In this document: one piece after another, positions 40,105 through 49,364 of the stretch | Position numbering within the stretch: position 1 is the stretch's first letter | How the letters are laid out: every line of letters starts with the position of its first letter | Assembly (NCBI RefSeq): GCF_014651935.1 | Contig: NZ_BMXV01000002.1 | Span: 310,001 to 374,000 of the forward strand | Direction: 5' to 3' | DNA from: Marinobacter zhanjiangensis | GTDB taxonomy: Bacteria; Pseudomonadota; Gammaproteobacteria; Pseudomonadales; Oleiphilaceae | Length of the DNA: 64,000 nt | Notes under the pieces: model-generated | The model's input: only the letters and a program-made list of their open reading frames with translations | Databases searched by the model: none | What the model was told of the DNA's origin: nothing | Program-made: the position numbers and the translations under genes

Positions 40105-40560
40105 ATGACTACAGAGATTTTGCGTAAACGTACGGCCTATGCATCGTTTGACGAGATTACCACACGCTGGGCGGACAACGACCTTTATGGACATGTCAAT
40201 AATGTGACCTATTACGCCTGGTTTGACAGCAGTGTGAACCGGTACCTGATCGAGGAGGGTGGGCTGGACATCCACAATGGAAGGGAAATCGCCTATGTGG
40301 TGAGCTCCTCCTGTGACTATTTCAGTCCCATTGCCTACCCGGAGCGGGTAGAGGCGGGGCTCAGGGTGGAAAAGCTCGGCAACAGTTCGGTGGTCTACAA
40401 CATTGGTATCTTCCGTCAGGGCGAGAGGGAAGCCTGTGCGGTCGGCCGTTTTGTTCATGTATTCGTGGATCGCACAACCGACCGTCCGGTGCCGGTTCCC
40501 GGAGGCGTCCGGACCGCCCTGGAAAAGCTGACTGCTGAGGCAGACAACAACTCTGGCTAG
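40105..40560 (+). CDS. Acyl-CoA thioesterase, 4-hydroxybenzoyl-CoA thioesterase-like
   Basis: 151 residues with a single hotdog domain. The catalytic segment TRWADNDLYGHVNNVTYYAW carries the family aspartate (D31 region) in the DxxGHVNN pattern, and YVVSSSCDYFSPIAYPERVE follows. Such enzymes (YbgC/FadM-like) hydrolyse acyl- or aryl-CoA esters in the cytosol; the acyl group cannot be told from sequence. It ends 9 bases from the convergent gamma-glutamyltranspeptidase gene and is divergent from the solute-binding protein gene. Confidence 0.88.
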   Translation: MTTEILRKRTAYASFDEITTRWADNDLYGHVNNVTYYAWFDSSVNRYLIEEGGLDIHNGREIAYVVSSSCDYFSPIAYPERVEAGLRVEKLGNSSVVYNIGIFRQGEREACAVGRFVHVFVDRTTDRPVPVPGGVRTALEKLTAEADNNSG

Positions 40561-40569
40561 CCCCGGGCT

Positions 40570-42294
40570 TCAATAGCCCCGGGCGCTGGAGGTGCTGCGC
40601 CGCGGATCTGCCGCCCCCCACAGTGCCCCGTTTTCGTCAATCAGGACGCTCTGGATGGCGCCCATGGCAGAGCCGGGCGCCACTGTGTGCCCCATAGCCT
40701 CCAGCAGGTCGATGGTGTCGGGACTGATGCCCTGTTCGATACGGATTTCATCCGGCAGCCACTGGTGATGGATACGGGGCGCCGATACTGCCGACTGGAT
40801 GTTCAGGCCATGGTCGATCACGTTCATGATGACCTGCAGTGTGGTGGTAATGATCCGCGAACCGCCGGGGCTGCCGGTTACCAGCAGGTTTTGCCCGTCC
40901 TTGCGCACGATCGTGGGCGACATGGAGCTGAGCATCCGCTTTCCGGGCTCGATGCGGTTGGCTTCACCGCCAATCAGGCCATAGGCATTGGGTATGCCCG
41001 GTTTGGCGCTGAAATCATCCATTTCATTGTTCAACAGGAAGCCGGCTCCGGCCACGGTAATACCTGAGCCATAGCTGAAGTTTATGGTGTAAGTGTTTGA
41101 AACGGCGTTGCCCCACCGATCCACAATGGAGAAGTGGGTGGTTTCGTTGCTTTCATAAGGCAGGGGGTCGCCGGGGGCAATCCGGTCAGACGGAGTGGCC
41201 CGCTCCGGATCGATGCCATCTCTCAGGGCCTTTGCATAGCCCTTGCTGGTAATGCCGTCCAGGGGCACTTCCACATAATCCGTATCCCCCAGGTATTCGG
41301 ATCGGTCCGCGTAGGCCCGCTTCATGGCCTCGGCCATCAGGTGGATGGTGCGGGCCGAGTTGTGGCCGTAATTGCCAATCGGGTAACCCTCGAGAACATT
41401 CAGTATCTGCACAATGTGGGCGCCGCCGGAACTGGGGGGCGACATGGAAAAGATGTCGTAGCCCCGGTAGTTACCTGCGACGGGCTCCCGGGTCACGGGC
41501 TCGTAGGCGGCCAGGTCTTCAAGGGTGATCAGGCCACCCCCGCGCTCCATTTCCTCAACAATCAGGCGGGCGGTCTCACCCTGGTAGAAATCCCGGGCGC
41601 CGTGATCCGCAATCCGTTGCAGGGTGGCGGCCAGGTCCGGCTGCCGGAAACGCTCGCCGGGCTGCGGGGCGCTGCCATCGTCGCGGTAGAAGGTGGCCCG
41701 GGTGGCAGGCCAGGGCTGCAGCCGATCGCGGGCCTGTTCCAGCCCCTCGGTGAACCGGTGTGGCACCTCGAAGCCGTCTCGGGCCAGAGCAATGGCTGGC
41801 TTCAGGGCTTCGGCCAGAGTAATGGTGCCGTATTCCTCCAGTGCCAGGGCCAGCCCCGCCACCGTGCCGGGAACACCAGAGGCCAGATGGCTGAAGCGGC
41901 TGCGCCGGGTAACCACGTTGCCTTCACTGTCCTGGAACATGGTGCGGGTGGCCGCCGTTGGCGCGGTTTCCCGATAGTCAATGGCCTGCACCGGACCCTC
42001 ATCTCCGGGTGCGTAGAGCATGAAGCCACCGCCACCGATATTGCCGGAACGGGGTTGGGTAACGGCCAGGGCAAAGCCGGCGGTCACTGCGGCATCTACT
42101 GCATTGCCGCCGTTTTTCAGCACCGTCAGTGCTACCCGGGTGGCGGTGGGGTGGCTGGTGGCTACCATGCCATGGCTGCCGGGTACCGGGTGGTGGCGCT
42201 CTCCCTCCAGAATAGCCTGGGCGCTGCAGGTGCCGGAGAACAGGGCCACCAGCAGGGTGAGCCACGGAAAGTGACGGTGCAGAATGACAAGCAT
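40570..42294 (-). CDS. ggt: Gamma-glutamyltranspeptidase
   Basis: 574 residues from the ATG at 42294, which has AGGAG eight bases upstream and gives a clean signal peptide (MLVILHRHFPWLTLLVALFSGTCSA); an ATG 18 codons earlier is less suitable. Periplasmic autoprocessing enzyme that hydrolyses or transfers the gamma-glutamyl group of glutathione. The large-subunit landmarks GGNAVDAAVTAGFALAV and RSGNIGGGGFM are present, the cleavage and nucleophile threonine lies in NETTHFSIVD, and the small subunit has LNNEMDDFS, MLSSMSPTIV and GSPGGSRI. Complete. It probably supports use of extracellular glutathione for sulfur and amino acids. Confidence 0.95.
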   Translation of the reverse strand: MLVILHRHFPWLTLLVALFSGTCSAQAILEGERHHPVPGSHGMVATSHPTATRVALTVLKNGGNAVDAAVTAGFALAVTQPRSGNIGGGGFMLYAPGDEGPVQAIDYRETAPTAATRTMFQDSEGNVVTRRSRFSHLASGVPGTVAGLALALEEYGTITLAEALKPAIALARDGFEVPHRFTEGLEQARDRLQPWPATRATFYRDDGSAPQPGERFRQPDLAATLQRIADHGARDFYQGETARLIVEEMERGGGLITLEDLAAYEPVTREPVAGNYRGYDIFSMSPPSSGGAHIVQILNVLEGYPIGNYGHNSARTIHLMAEAMKRAYADRSEYLGDTDYVEVPLDGITSKGYAKALRDGIDPERATPSDRIAPGDPLPYESNETTHFSIVDRWGNAVSNTYTINFSYGSGITVAGAGFLLNNEMDDFSAKPGIPNAYGLIGGEANRIEPGKRMLSSMSPTIVRKDGQNLLVTGSPGGSRIITTTLQVIMNVIDHGLNIQSAVSAPRIHHQWLPDEIRIEQGISPDTIDLLEAMGHTVAPGSAMGAIQSVLIDENGALWGAADPRRSTSSARGY

Positions 42295-42457
42295 GGTGCA
42301 GGCTCCTGGGCTGTTGATCGGTTGTGAGCCCGGAGCAGAAGCTGACACCTTCGTTCCGGGGCTGGTTTAGGCTATGATAGCCGGTCATTTTCCAATACGG
42401 GTAACCGGTGACTCTGAAACCGGCCCGCTGTTTTCAGTATTCCGACAGGACAGGTTC

Positions 42458-43312
42458 ATGGAACACACATACCGTCTGGTGATTTCCTGCCCGGACCGGG
42501 TAGGTATTGTGGCAAAAGTCAGTAACTTCTTGTCCACCTACAATGGCTGGATCACCGAAGCCAGCCATCATTCCGACAACCAGGCCGGCTGGTTCTTCAT
42601 GCGGCATGAAATCAAGGCCAGCTCGATGCCGTTCGGTCTGGACCAGTTTCGTGCCGCGTTCGAGCCCATCGCCCGGGAATTCGAGATGAGCTGGCATATT
42701 GCCGACTCGGCCCAGCCCAAGAAGGTCGTGCTCATGTGCAGCAAGGAATCCCATTGTGTGGCCGACCTGCTGTATCGCTGGCACAGTGGCGATCTGAATG
42801 TGGATATCGCGGCCGTGATCTCCAATCATGAGGACCTGCGCCGGATGGTGGAGTGGCACGAGATCCCCTACCACTGTATCCCGGTCAGCAAGGAGAACAA
42901 GTCGGAAGCCTTTGCGGAGATTGACGGCCTGTTCCGCAGCTACGGGGCGGACGTCATCGTGCTGGCCCGCTACATGCAGATCCTGCCTGCCGAGGTGTGC
43001 GAGAAGTACAGCGGCAAGGTGATCAACATTCATCATTCGTTCCTGCCGTCCTTTGCCGGCGCAAGGCCCTACCACCAGGCCTACAGTCGCGGTGTGAAGC
43101 TGATCGGCGCCACCTGTCACTACGTGACCCAGGACCTGGATGAAGGCCCCATCATCGAGCAGGACGTGATCCGCATCAGCCATAGTGATGCCATTGAGGA
43201 TATGGTGCGTCTGGGCAAGGATGTGGAGAAGAATGTACTGGCCCGGGGTCTGCGTGCCCATGTCGAAGACCGGGTCATTACCTACGAAAACAAGACCGTG
43301 GTTTTTGACTGA
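42458..43312 (+). CDS. purU: Formyltetrahydrofolate deformylase
   Basis: 284 residues from the ATG at 42458 (AGGACAGG upstream; an ATG 28 codons earlier is outside the family pattern). It hydrolyses 10-formyl-THF to THF and formate, balancing one-carbon pools and feeding formate to PurT. An ACT domain (YRLVISCPDRVGIVAKVSNF) is followed by the formyltransferase fold with the catalytic NIHHSFLPSFAGARPY (Asn, His) and TCHYVTQDLDEGPII (Asp). It lies just upstream of gyrA on the same strand, with a probable gyrA promoter in the 75-base gap. Confidence 0.95.
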   Translation: MEHTYRLVISCPDRVGIVAKVSNFLSTYNGWITEASHHSDNQAGWFFMRHEIKASSMPFGLDQFRAAFEPIAREFEMSWHIADSAQPKKVVLMCSKESHCVADLLYRWHSGDLNVDIAAVISNHEDLRRMVEWHEIPYHCIPVSKENKSEAFAEIDGLFRSYGADVIVLARYMQILPAEVCEKYSGKVINIHHSFLPSFAGARPYHQAYSRGVKLIGATCHYVTQDLDEGPIIEQDVIRISHSDAIEDMVRLGKDVEKNVLARGLRAHVEDRVITYENKTVVFD

Positions 43313-43328
43313 GCCGATGACCCGATTG

Positions 43329-43337
43329 TGGTAGAAT
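43329..43337 (+). promoter_or_regulatory. Extended -10 promoter of gyrA
   Basis: TGG followed by TAGAAT (43332-43337) forms an extended -10 about 50 bases before gyrA. A TTGACT at 43305 is 21 bases away, too far for an ideal pair. It implies that gyrA starts its own transcript. Confidence 0.5.
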
Positions 43338-43387
43338 CGGCCGCTTGAATCACAAGACTTCCAGCAAATTCAAAGGAACCATTCTCG

Positions 43388-46009
43388 ATGGGTGAGTTAG
43401 CCAAAGAGATCCTGCCGGTCAATATCGAAGACGAGCTCAAGCAGTCCTACCTGGACTACGCCATGAGCGTCATTATCGGCCGGGCTCTTCCCGATGTCCG
43501 TGATGGCCTCAAGCCGGTGCACCGGCGTGTTCTCTTCGCCATGTCCGAGCTGGGCAACGATTGGAACAAGTCCTACAAGAAATCCGCCCGTGTGGTGGGT
43601 GATGTTATCGGTAAATACCATCCCCACGGCGACTCTGCGGTCTATGACACCATTGTACGGATGGCTCAACCGTTCTCCCTGCGATATCCGTTGGTGGACG
43701 GGCAGGGCAACTTCGGTTCCATTGATGGCGACAACGCCGCCGCCATGCGTTACACCGAAATTCGCATGGAAAAGATCGCCCATTCACTGCTGGCGGATCT
43801 GGACAAGGAAACGGTTGACTACGTCGACAACTACGACGGCACCGAGCGCATTCCGGAAGTGTTGCCCACGCGGGTGCCCAACCTGCTGGTCAATGGCTCC
43901 AGCGGTATTGCCGTGGGCATGGCCACCAACATCCCGCCCCACAACCTGACGGAAGTGGTCAGCGGCTGTCTGGCACTGATCGACAACCCGGACACGACCA
44001 TCGATGAGCTGATGGATATCATTCCCGGGCCGGATTTTCCCACCGAAGGCATCATTAATGGCCGTGCCGGTATCGTCGAGGCGTACCGCACCGGCCGTGG
44101 CCGCGTCTGGATCCGTGCCCGTCACGAGATCGAGCACGACAAGAAGACCGGTCGTGACGCCGTCATTATTACCGAGCTGCCGTACCAGCTGAACAAGGCC
44201 CGGCTGATCGAAAAGATCGCCGAGCTGGTGAAGGAAAAGCGTCTGGAAGGCATCACCGAGCTGCGGGATGAATCCAACAAGGAAGGCATCCGCGTGGTGA
44301 TCGAGCTGCGCCGGGGCGAGAACCCCGAGGTTATCGTCAACAACCTGTTCGCCCAGACCCAGCTGGAAACCGTGTTCGGCATCAACATGGTGGCGTTGCT
44401 CAATGGCGAACCCAAGACCCTCAACCTCAAGCAGATGCTGGACGCCTTCGTGCGCCACCGCCGGGAAGTGGTTACCCGCCGCACCATCTACGAGCTGCGC
44501 AAGGCTCGCGAGCGGGGCCATATCCTGGAAGGCCTCACCGTTGCTCTCGCCAATATCGACGAGATCATCGAGCTGATCAAGGCTTCCCCCTCCGCCGCCG
44601 AGGCGAAGGAAAAGCTGATGGATCAGGGTTGGGGCCCGGGCGATGTGATGGCCATGCTGGAGCGGGCCGGCGAAGACGCCTGCCGTCCGGACGACCTGCC
44701 GGAAATCTATGGTCTGCGTGGTGGTCTGTATCACCTGTCTCCGGAACAGGCCCAGGCCATTCTTGACCTGCGCCTGCACCGCCTGACTGGTCTGGAGACC
44801 GAAAAGCTCCAGAATGAGTACAAGGACATCGTCGAGAAGATCGCCGATCTGCTGGACATCCTGGGTGACCCGGAGCGCCTGATGCAGGTGATCCGTGATG
44901 AGCTGGCGGCCATTGTCGACGAGTACGGCGACGAGCGACGCACCGAAATCATCAGCTCCCGCCGTGACCTGACCGTGGCCGACCTGATCGACGAGGAAGA
45001 CCTGGTGGTCACTATCTCCCACAGTGGCTACGCCAAGACCCAGGCTGTGGAGGACTACCAGGCCCAGCGCCGTGGTGGTCGCGGCAAGGCGGCCACCTCG
45101 ATGAAGGATGAAGACTTCATCGAAAAGCTGCTGGTGGCCAACTCCCACGACACCATCCTGTGTTTCTCCAACCGCGGCAAGGTGTACTGGCTGCGGGTAT
45201 TCGAGATTCCCCGGGCCAGTCGTGGCTCCCGTGGTCGGCCAATGGTGAATATCCTGCCGCTGGGCGACGATGAGCGTATTACCACCTTCCTGCCGGTACG
45301 TGACTATCCGGAAGACCATTACGTGCTGATGGCCACTTCCAACGGCGTGGTCAAGAAGACGCCGCTGCCGAACTTCTCGCGGCCCCGCTCCAATGGCCTG
45401 ATCGCGCTCAATCTGGACGAGGGTGACACCCTCATCGGTGCGGCCATCACCCGGGGCGACGCCGAAGTCATGCTGTTCTCCACCGCCGGCAAGGCGGTCC
45501 GCTTCAACGAACAGGCGGTCCGTGCCATGAGCCGGACAGCCCGTGGTGTTCGTGGTATCCGCATGCCGGAAGGTCACCACGTGGTGTCGCTGATCATCCC
45601 GGAGGAGGGTGGCGTTCTGCTGACCGCCAGTGAGCATGGCTATGGCAAGCGGACGTCCATTGACGAGTTCCCCACCTACAGTCGTGGCAGCCAGGGTGTT
45701 ATCGCCATGCAGTGCTCCGAGCGGAACGGCAACCTGGTGACGGCCCTGCAGCTGTTCAACGGCGACGAGATAATGCTCATCTCCGACAAGGGCACCCTGG
45801 TACGTACCCGTACCGACGAAGTGTCCGTACTCAGCCGTAACACCCAGGGTGTGCGCCTGATCAAGCTCAGCCAGGAAGACGAACGCCTGGTGGGTGTCGA
45901 GCGGATCGCCGAGAGTGATGACGAGGACGTAGAAGAAGCCGAAGCCGGCGAGGGCAGCGCACCGGAAGCCGGCAATGGTGAAAGCAGCGGAGAGTCAGTT
46001 GATGAGTAG
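43388..46009 (+). CDS. gyrA: DNA gyrase subunit A
   Basis: 873 residues. With GyrB it introduces negative supercoils. The breakage-reunion domain has the catalytic tyrosine Y122 ([10 protein letters not shown]) in exact E. coli numbering. The quinolone-resistance region reads [10 protein letters not shown] with S83 and D87, the wild-type susceptible residues. The C-terminal pinwheel domain carries the GyrA box (QRRGGRG near residue 560) and six blade repeats, ending in an acidic tail ([15 protein letters not shown]). Its stop codon overlaps the serC start by 8 bases, so gyrA and the serC-pheA-hisC run are translationally linked. Confidence 0.98.
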   Translation: MGELAKEILPVNIEDELKQSYLDYAMSVIIGRALPDVRDGLKPVHRRVLFAMSELGNDWNKSYKKSARVVGDVIGKYHPHGDSAVYDTIVRMAQPFSLRYPLVDGQGNFGSIDGDNAAAMRYTEIRMEKIAHSLLADLDKETVDYVDNYDGTERIPEVLPTRVPNLLVNGSSGIAVGMATNIPPHNLTEVVSGCLALIDNPDTTIDELMDIIPGPDFPTEGIINGRAGIVEAYRTGRGRVWIRARHEIEHDKKTGRDAVIITELPYQLNKARLIEKIAELVKEKRLEGITELRDESNKEGIRVVIELRRGENPEVIVNNLFAQTQLETVFGINMVALLNGEPKTLNLKQMLDAFVRHRREVVTRRTIYELRKARERGHILEGLTVALANIDEIIELIKASPSAAEAKEKLMDQGWGPGDVMAMLERAGEDACRPDDLPEIYGLRGGLYHLSPEQAQAILDLRLHRLTGLETEKLQNEYKDIVEKIADLLDILGDPERLMQVIRDELAAIVDEYGDERRTEIISSRRDLTVADLIDEEDLVVTISHSGYAKTQAVEDYQAQRRGGRGKAATSMKDEDFIEKLLVANSHDTILCFSNRGKVYWLRVFEIPRASRGSRGRPMVNILPLGDDERITTFLPVRDYPEDHYVLMATSNGVVKKTPLPNFSRPRSNGLIALNLDEGDTLIGAAITRGDAEVMLFSTAGKAVRFNEQAVRAMSRTARGVRGIRMPEGHHVVSLIIPEEGGVLLTASEHGYGKRTSIDEFPTYSRGSQGVIAMQCSERNGNLVTALQLFNGDEIMLISDKGTLVRTRTDEVSVLSRNTQGVRLIKLSQEDERLVGVERIAESDDEDVEEAEAGEGSAPEAGNGESSGESVDE

Positions 46010-47084
46010 GGCGTACAACTTCTGCGCCGGCCCGGCGACCCTGCCGGAGCCGGTGCTGCGACAGGCCAGGGACGAAATGCTGGACTGGCGGGGCACCGGC
46101 ATGTCGGTGATGGAAATGAGCCATCGCAGTGACGAGTTCGTGGAGATCGCCGACACAGCCGAGAAAGATCTGCGTGAACTTGCTGGTATTTCAGAGGATT
46201 ACAGCGTACTCTTCATGCAGGGTGGCGCTTCCAGCCAGTTCGCCACCGTACCACTGAACCTGCTGGGTGACACTGGCAGAGCGGACTACATCAATACCGG
46301 TATCTGGTCGAAGAAGGCCATTGCCGAGGCCAGCCGCTACGCTGACGTGAATGTGGCGGCCTCCAGCGAGGACAGCGGCTTCACCACGGTGCCGCTGCAG
46401 GAAACCTGGAATACCCGGGCGGATGCGGCCTACCTGCACTACACCCCCAACGAGACCATCGGCGGACTGGAGTACGACTTTGTCCCGGACACCGGGTCAG
46501 TGCCCCTGGTGGCGGATATGTCCTCCACCATGCTGTCCCGTCCGGTGGATGTGTCGAAATTCGGCCTGATCTACGCGGGTGCCCAGAAGAACATCGGCCC
46601 TTCCGGTCTGGTCGTGGTCATTATCCGCAAGGATCTGTTGGGCAAGGCGCGGGCGGAAACGCCGACAATGATGAATTATCAGGTGCTTGCCGACAACGGC
46701 TCCATGTATAACACCCCGGCCACCTATTCCTGGTACCTGGCCGGACTGGTGTTCAAGTGGCTGAAAGAGCAGGGCGGAGTTCCCGCGATGGAAACACTCA
46801 ACCGTCGCAAGTCGGGCAAGCTGTATGATTTCATTGATAACAGTGAATTCTATGCCAACCCCATCGAGCCCCGTTTCCGGTCCTGGATGAACATACCCTT
46901 TACCCTGGCGGACGAAGCTCTGAACGGCGCCTTCCTCGAAGGGGCCGAGGCCCGTGGGTTGCTTAACCTGAAAGGCCACCGCAGTGTGGGTGGCATGCGT
47001 GCCAGCATCTACAATGCCATGCCGGAAGCCGGCGTGGACGCCCTCATTGACTATATGGCCGGATTCGTGAAGGAGCATGGCTGA
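46002..47084 (+). CDS. serC: Phosphoserine aminotransferase
   Basis: 360 residues from the ATG at 46002 ([19 protein letters not shown]), inside the end of gyrA; CGGAG lies seven bases upstream. A PLP enzyme making 3-phosphoserine (serine synthesis) and 4-phosphohydroxythreonine (vitamin B6). Family features are [32 protein letters not shown], the PLP lysine in [14 protein letters not shown], and RASIYNAMP near the end. It is followed by pheA after 2 bases, an order shared with Pseudomonas. Confidence 0.97.
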   Translation: MSRAYNFCAGPATLPEPVLRQARDEMLDWRGTGMSVMEMSHRSDEFVEIADTAEKDLRELAGISEDYSVLFMQGGASSQFATVPLNLLGDTGRADYINTGIWSKKAIAEASRYADVNVAASSEDSGFTTVPLQETWNTRADAAYLHYTPNETIGGLEYDFVPDTGSVPLVADMSSTMLSRPVDVSKFGLIYAGAQKNIGPSGLVVVIIRKDLLGKARAETPTMMNYQVLADNGSMYNTPATYSWYLAGLVFKWLKEQGGVPAMETLNRRKSGKLYDFIDNSEFYANPIEPRFRSWMNIPFTLADEALNGAFLEGAEARGLLNLKGHRSVGGMRASIYNAMPEAGVDALIDYMAGFVKEHG

Positions 47085-47086
47085 TC

Positions 47087-48184
47087 ATGAGTGATGAGCA
47101 GACCCGGCTGGCCGAGCTACGGGACCGGATTGACAGCCTTGATCAACAGATCATGGATCTGATCAGCGCCCGGGCAAGCTGTGCCCAGGAAGTGGCCCAT
47201 GTAAAAATGGCTTCCCGGCCCGGCGACGATATCTTCTTCTACCGCCCGGAGCGGGAGGCTCAAGTACTGCGCCGTATCAAGGAGGCCAACCCCGGCCCAC
47301 TGGCGGATGAGGAAATGGCGCGCCTGTTCCGGGAAATCATGTCTGCCTGCCTGGCGCTGGAGCAGCCCATGCGTATTGCCTTCCTGGGGCCTGCGGGCAC
47401 TTTTACCCAGGCGGCGGCGCTCAAGCACTTTGGTCATTCGGTGATTTCCCAGCCCATGCCGGCCATTGACGCGGTGTTCCGTGAGGTGGAGTCCGGTGCC
47501 GCCCAGTACGGCGTGGTACCGGTGGAGAATTCCACCGAGGGTATGATCAACCACACCCTGGACATGTTTATCTCGTCGCCGCTCAAGATCTGTGGCGAGG
47601 TGCAGCTGCGTATCCATCATCATCTGATGAGCTCCCCGGGCAGTGGCAACCAGCCGCTAACCCGTATCTACTCCCATCAGCAGTCCTTTGCCCAGTGCCG
47701 GCAGTGGCTGGATGCGCACCAATACGGGGTAGAGCGGGTAACCGTGAGCAGCAACGCGGAAGCGGCCCGTCGCGCGGCGAGCGAGCCGGGTACCGCAGCC
47801 ATCGCCGGTGACATGGCGGCCGAGCTGTATGGTCTTGAAATCATGGCCGGCAAGATCGAGGACCGGCCCGACAATACCACCCGTTTCCTGATTGTAGGTC
47901 GGGAGGCCGTGGGTCCCAGCGGGCAGGACAAGACCTCCATCCTGGTGTCCATGCGCAACCGCCCCGGCGCCCTGTATCAGTTGCTGGAGCCGTTTCACCG
48001 GGCCGGCATCAGCCTGACCAGGATCGAAACCCGGCCCTCACCCAGCGGCACCTGGGCCTATGTGTTCTACATTGATTTTGAAGGCCACATGGACGATGCC
48101 GCCATCAGCAAGCTGCTGGAGGATCTGGAAGAGGATGCCGTTGAACTCAAACGACTGGGGTCCTATCCCGCCGGAGTACTCTGA
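47087..48184 (+). CDS. pheA: Bifunctional chorismate mutase/prephenate dehydratase
   Basis: 365 residues. It converts chorismate to prephenate and then to phenylpyruvate, the phenylalanine branch. Residues about 5-90 form the AroQ chorismate mutase (LRDRIDSLDQQIMDLISARA). About 95-275 form prephenate dehydratase (FLGPAGTFTQAAA, VVPVENSTEGMINHTLDM, and the catalytic DNTTRFLIVG). About 282-360 form an ACT domain (SILVSMRNRPGALYQLLEPF, LTRIETRPSPSGTWAY, the phenylalanine-sensing ESRP region in the form ETRP). Between serC and hisC on the same strand. Confidence 0.97.
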   Translation: MSDEQTRLAELRDRIDSLDQQIMDLISARASCAQEVAHVKMASRPGDDIFFYRPEREAQVLRRIKEANPGPLADEEMARLFREIMSACLALEQPMRIAFLGPAGTFTQAAALKHFGHSVISQPMPAIDAVFREVESGAAQYGVVPVENSTEGMINHTLDMFISSPLKICGEVQLRIHHHLMSSPGSGNQPLTRIYSHQQSFAQCRQWLDAHQYGVERVTVSSNAEAARRAASEPGTAAIAGDMAAELYGLEIMAGKIEDRPDNTTRFLIVGREAVGPSGQDKTSILVSMRNRPGALYQLLEPFHRAGISLTRIETRPSPSGTWAYVFYIDFEGHMDDAAISKLLEDLEEDAVELKRLGSYPAGVL

Positions 48185-48242
48185 CCGGCACAGGGCCGGT
48201 TGGAATCAGGATGCCCAGGGTACTGACCCGGAGGATTTGGAC

Positions 48243-49364
48243 ATGTCTATCGACTATCAGACGCTGGCGGTGGAGGGTGTGCAAAGCCTGACCCCCTATC
48301 AGCCAGGCAAGCCCATCGAGGAATTGGCGCGGGAGTATGGCCTGGCGCCGGACGAGATCGTCAAGCTGGCCAGTAACGAGAACCCGTTGGGCCCCAGTCC
48401 CGTAGCCCTTGAGGCGGCCCGGGAGGCGCTGGAAGAGATGTGCCGTTACCCGGACGGCAACGCCTTTGCCCTCAAGCAGGCCCTGGCCCGCTACCTGGAG
48501 GTGGCGCCGAGTCAGTTGACCCTGGGTAACGGTTCCAATGATGTCCTGGAAGTTATCGCCCGTTGCTTTGCCGGGCCGGGAACCGAAGTCATCTACTCAC
48601 AGCATGCTTTCGCGGTATACCCTCTGGCCACCCTGGCCATTGGTGCCAGCGGCGTGGAAGTGCCCGCGAAGAACTGGGGGCATGACCTGGATGCCATGGC
48701 CGATGCGGTCACCGACCAGACCCGCCTGATCTTCGTGGCCAATCCCAATAATCCCACCGGTACCGTGGAAGGGGAGGCTGCCATCCGGGCGTTTCTCGAC
48801 AAGGTGCCGCCCCGTGTGCTGGTGGTGCTGGATGAAGCCTACTGCGAATATCTTCACGGCTCAGACGACGAGGTGGATGGTATTGGTCTGCTGCAGCAAT
48901 ACCGCAACCTGATCGTTACCCGTACCTTCTCCAAGGCCTGGGGGCTGGCCGCTCTGCGGGTGGGTTATGCCGTATCGTCGCCGTCCATCGCGGATATCCT
49001 GAACCGGGTACGTCAACCGTTCAACGTGGATACCGTTGCCCAGGCTGCTGCCACGGCGGTACTGGGTGACCAGGACTACCTGGAGCGCTCCCGGGAAGTG
49101 AACCGTCTGGGGCTCCAGCAGCTTGAGGCAGGCTTCTCAGAGCTGGGGCTGGAGTGGATTCCCTCCGCCGGTAACTTTGTTGCGGTGGACGTGGGCGACA
49201 AGGCCCAGGACGTGTTTGAAGGTCTGCTGGAGCAGGGCGTTATCGTCCGTCCGGTGGCGGGCTACGGCATGCCCCGTCACCTGCGGGTGACCGTGGGGCT
49301 ACCCGAGGAAAACGAGCGTTTCCTCCGGGCCCTGGCGCGGACGCTGGCCAACCATGGAGCCTGA
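48243..49364 (+). CDS. hisC: Histidinol-phosphate aminotransferase (HisC2 type)
   Basis: 373 residues from the ATG at 48243, with GGAGG nine bases upstream. A class I/II PLP aminotransferase: KLASNENPLGPSP, LGNGSNDVLEVIARC, NPNNPTGTV, VLDEAYCEY, and the PLP lysine in TRTFSKAWGLAALRVGYA. In this operon position Pseudomonas carries HisC2, thought to transaminate both histidinol phosphate and aromatic keto acids, which would complete phenylalanine and tyrosine synthesis alongside pheA and tyrA; that assignment is by context. It overlaps the tyrA-aroA gene by 11 bases. Confidence 0.94.
   Translation: MSIDYQTLAVEGVQSLTPYQPGKPIEELAREYGLAPDEIVKLASNENPLGPSPVALEAAREALEEMCRYPDGNAFALKQALARYLEVAPSQLTLGNGSNDVLEVIARCFAGPGTEVIYSQHAFAVYPLATLAIGASGVEVPAKNWGHDLDAMADAVTDQTRLIFVANPNNPTGTVEGEAAIRAFLDKVPPRVLVVLDEAYCEYLHGSDDEVDGIGLLQQYRNLIVTRTFSKAWGLAALRVGYAVSSPSIADILNRVRQPFNVDTVAQAAATAVLGDQDYLERSREVNRLGLQQLEAGFSELGLEWIPSAGNFVAVDVGDKAQDVFEGLLEQGVIVRPVAGYGMPRHLRVTVGLPEENERFLRALARTLANHGA

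Noticed and set aside
43626..43648. Quinolone-resistance substitution in gyrA
   Set aside because: The region encodes Ser83 and Asp87, the wild-type residues.
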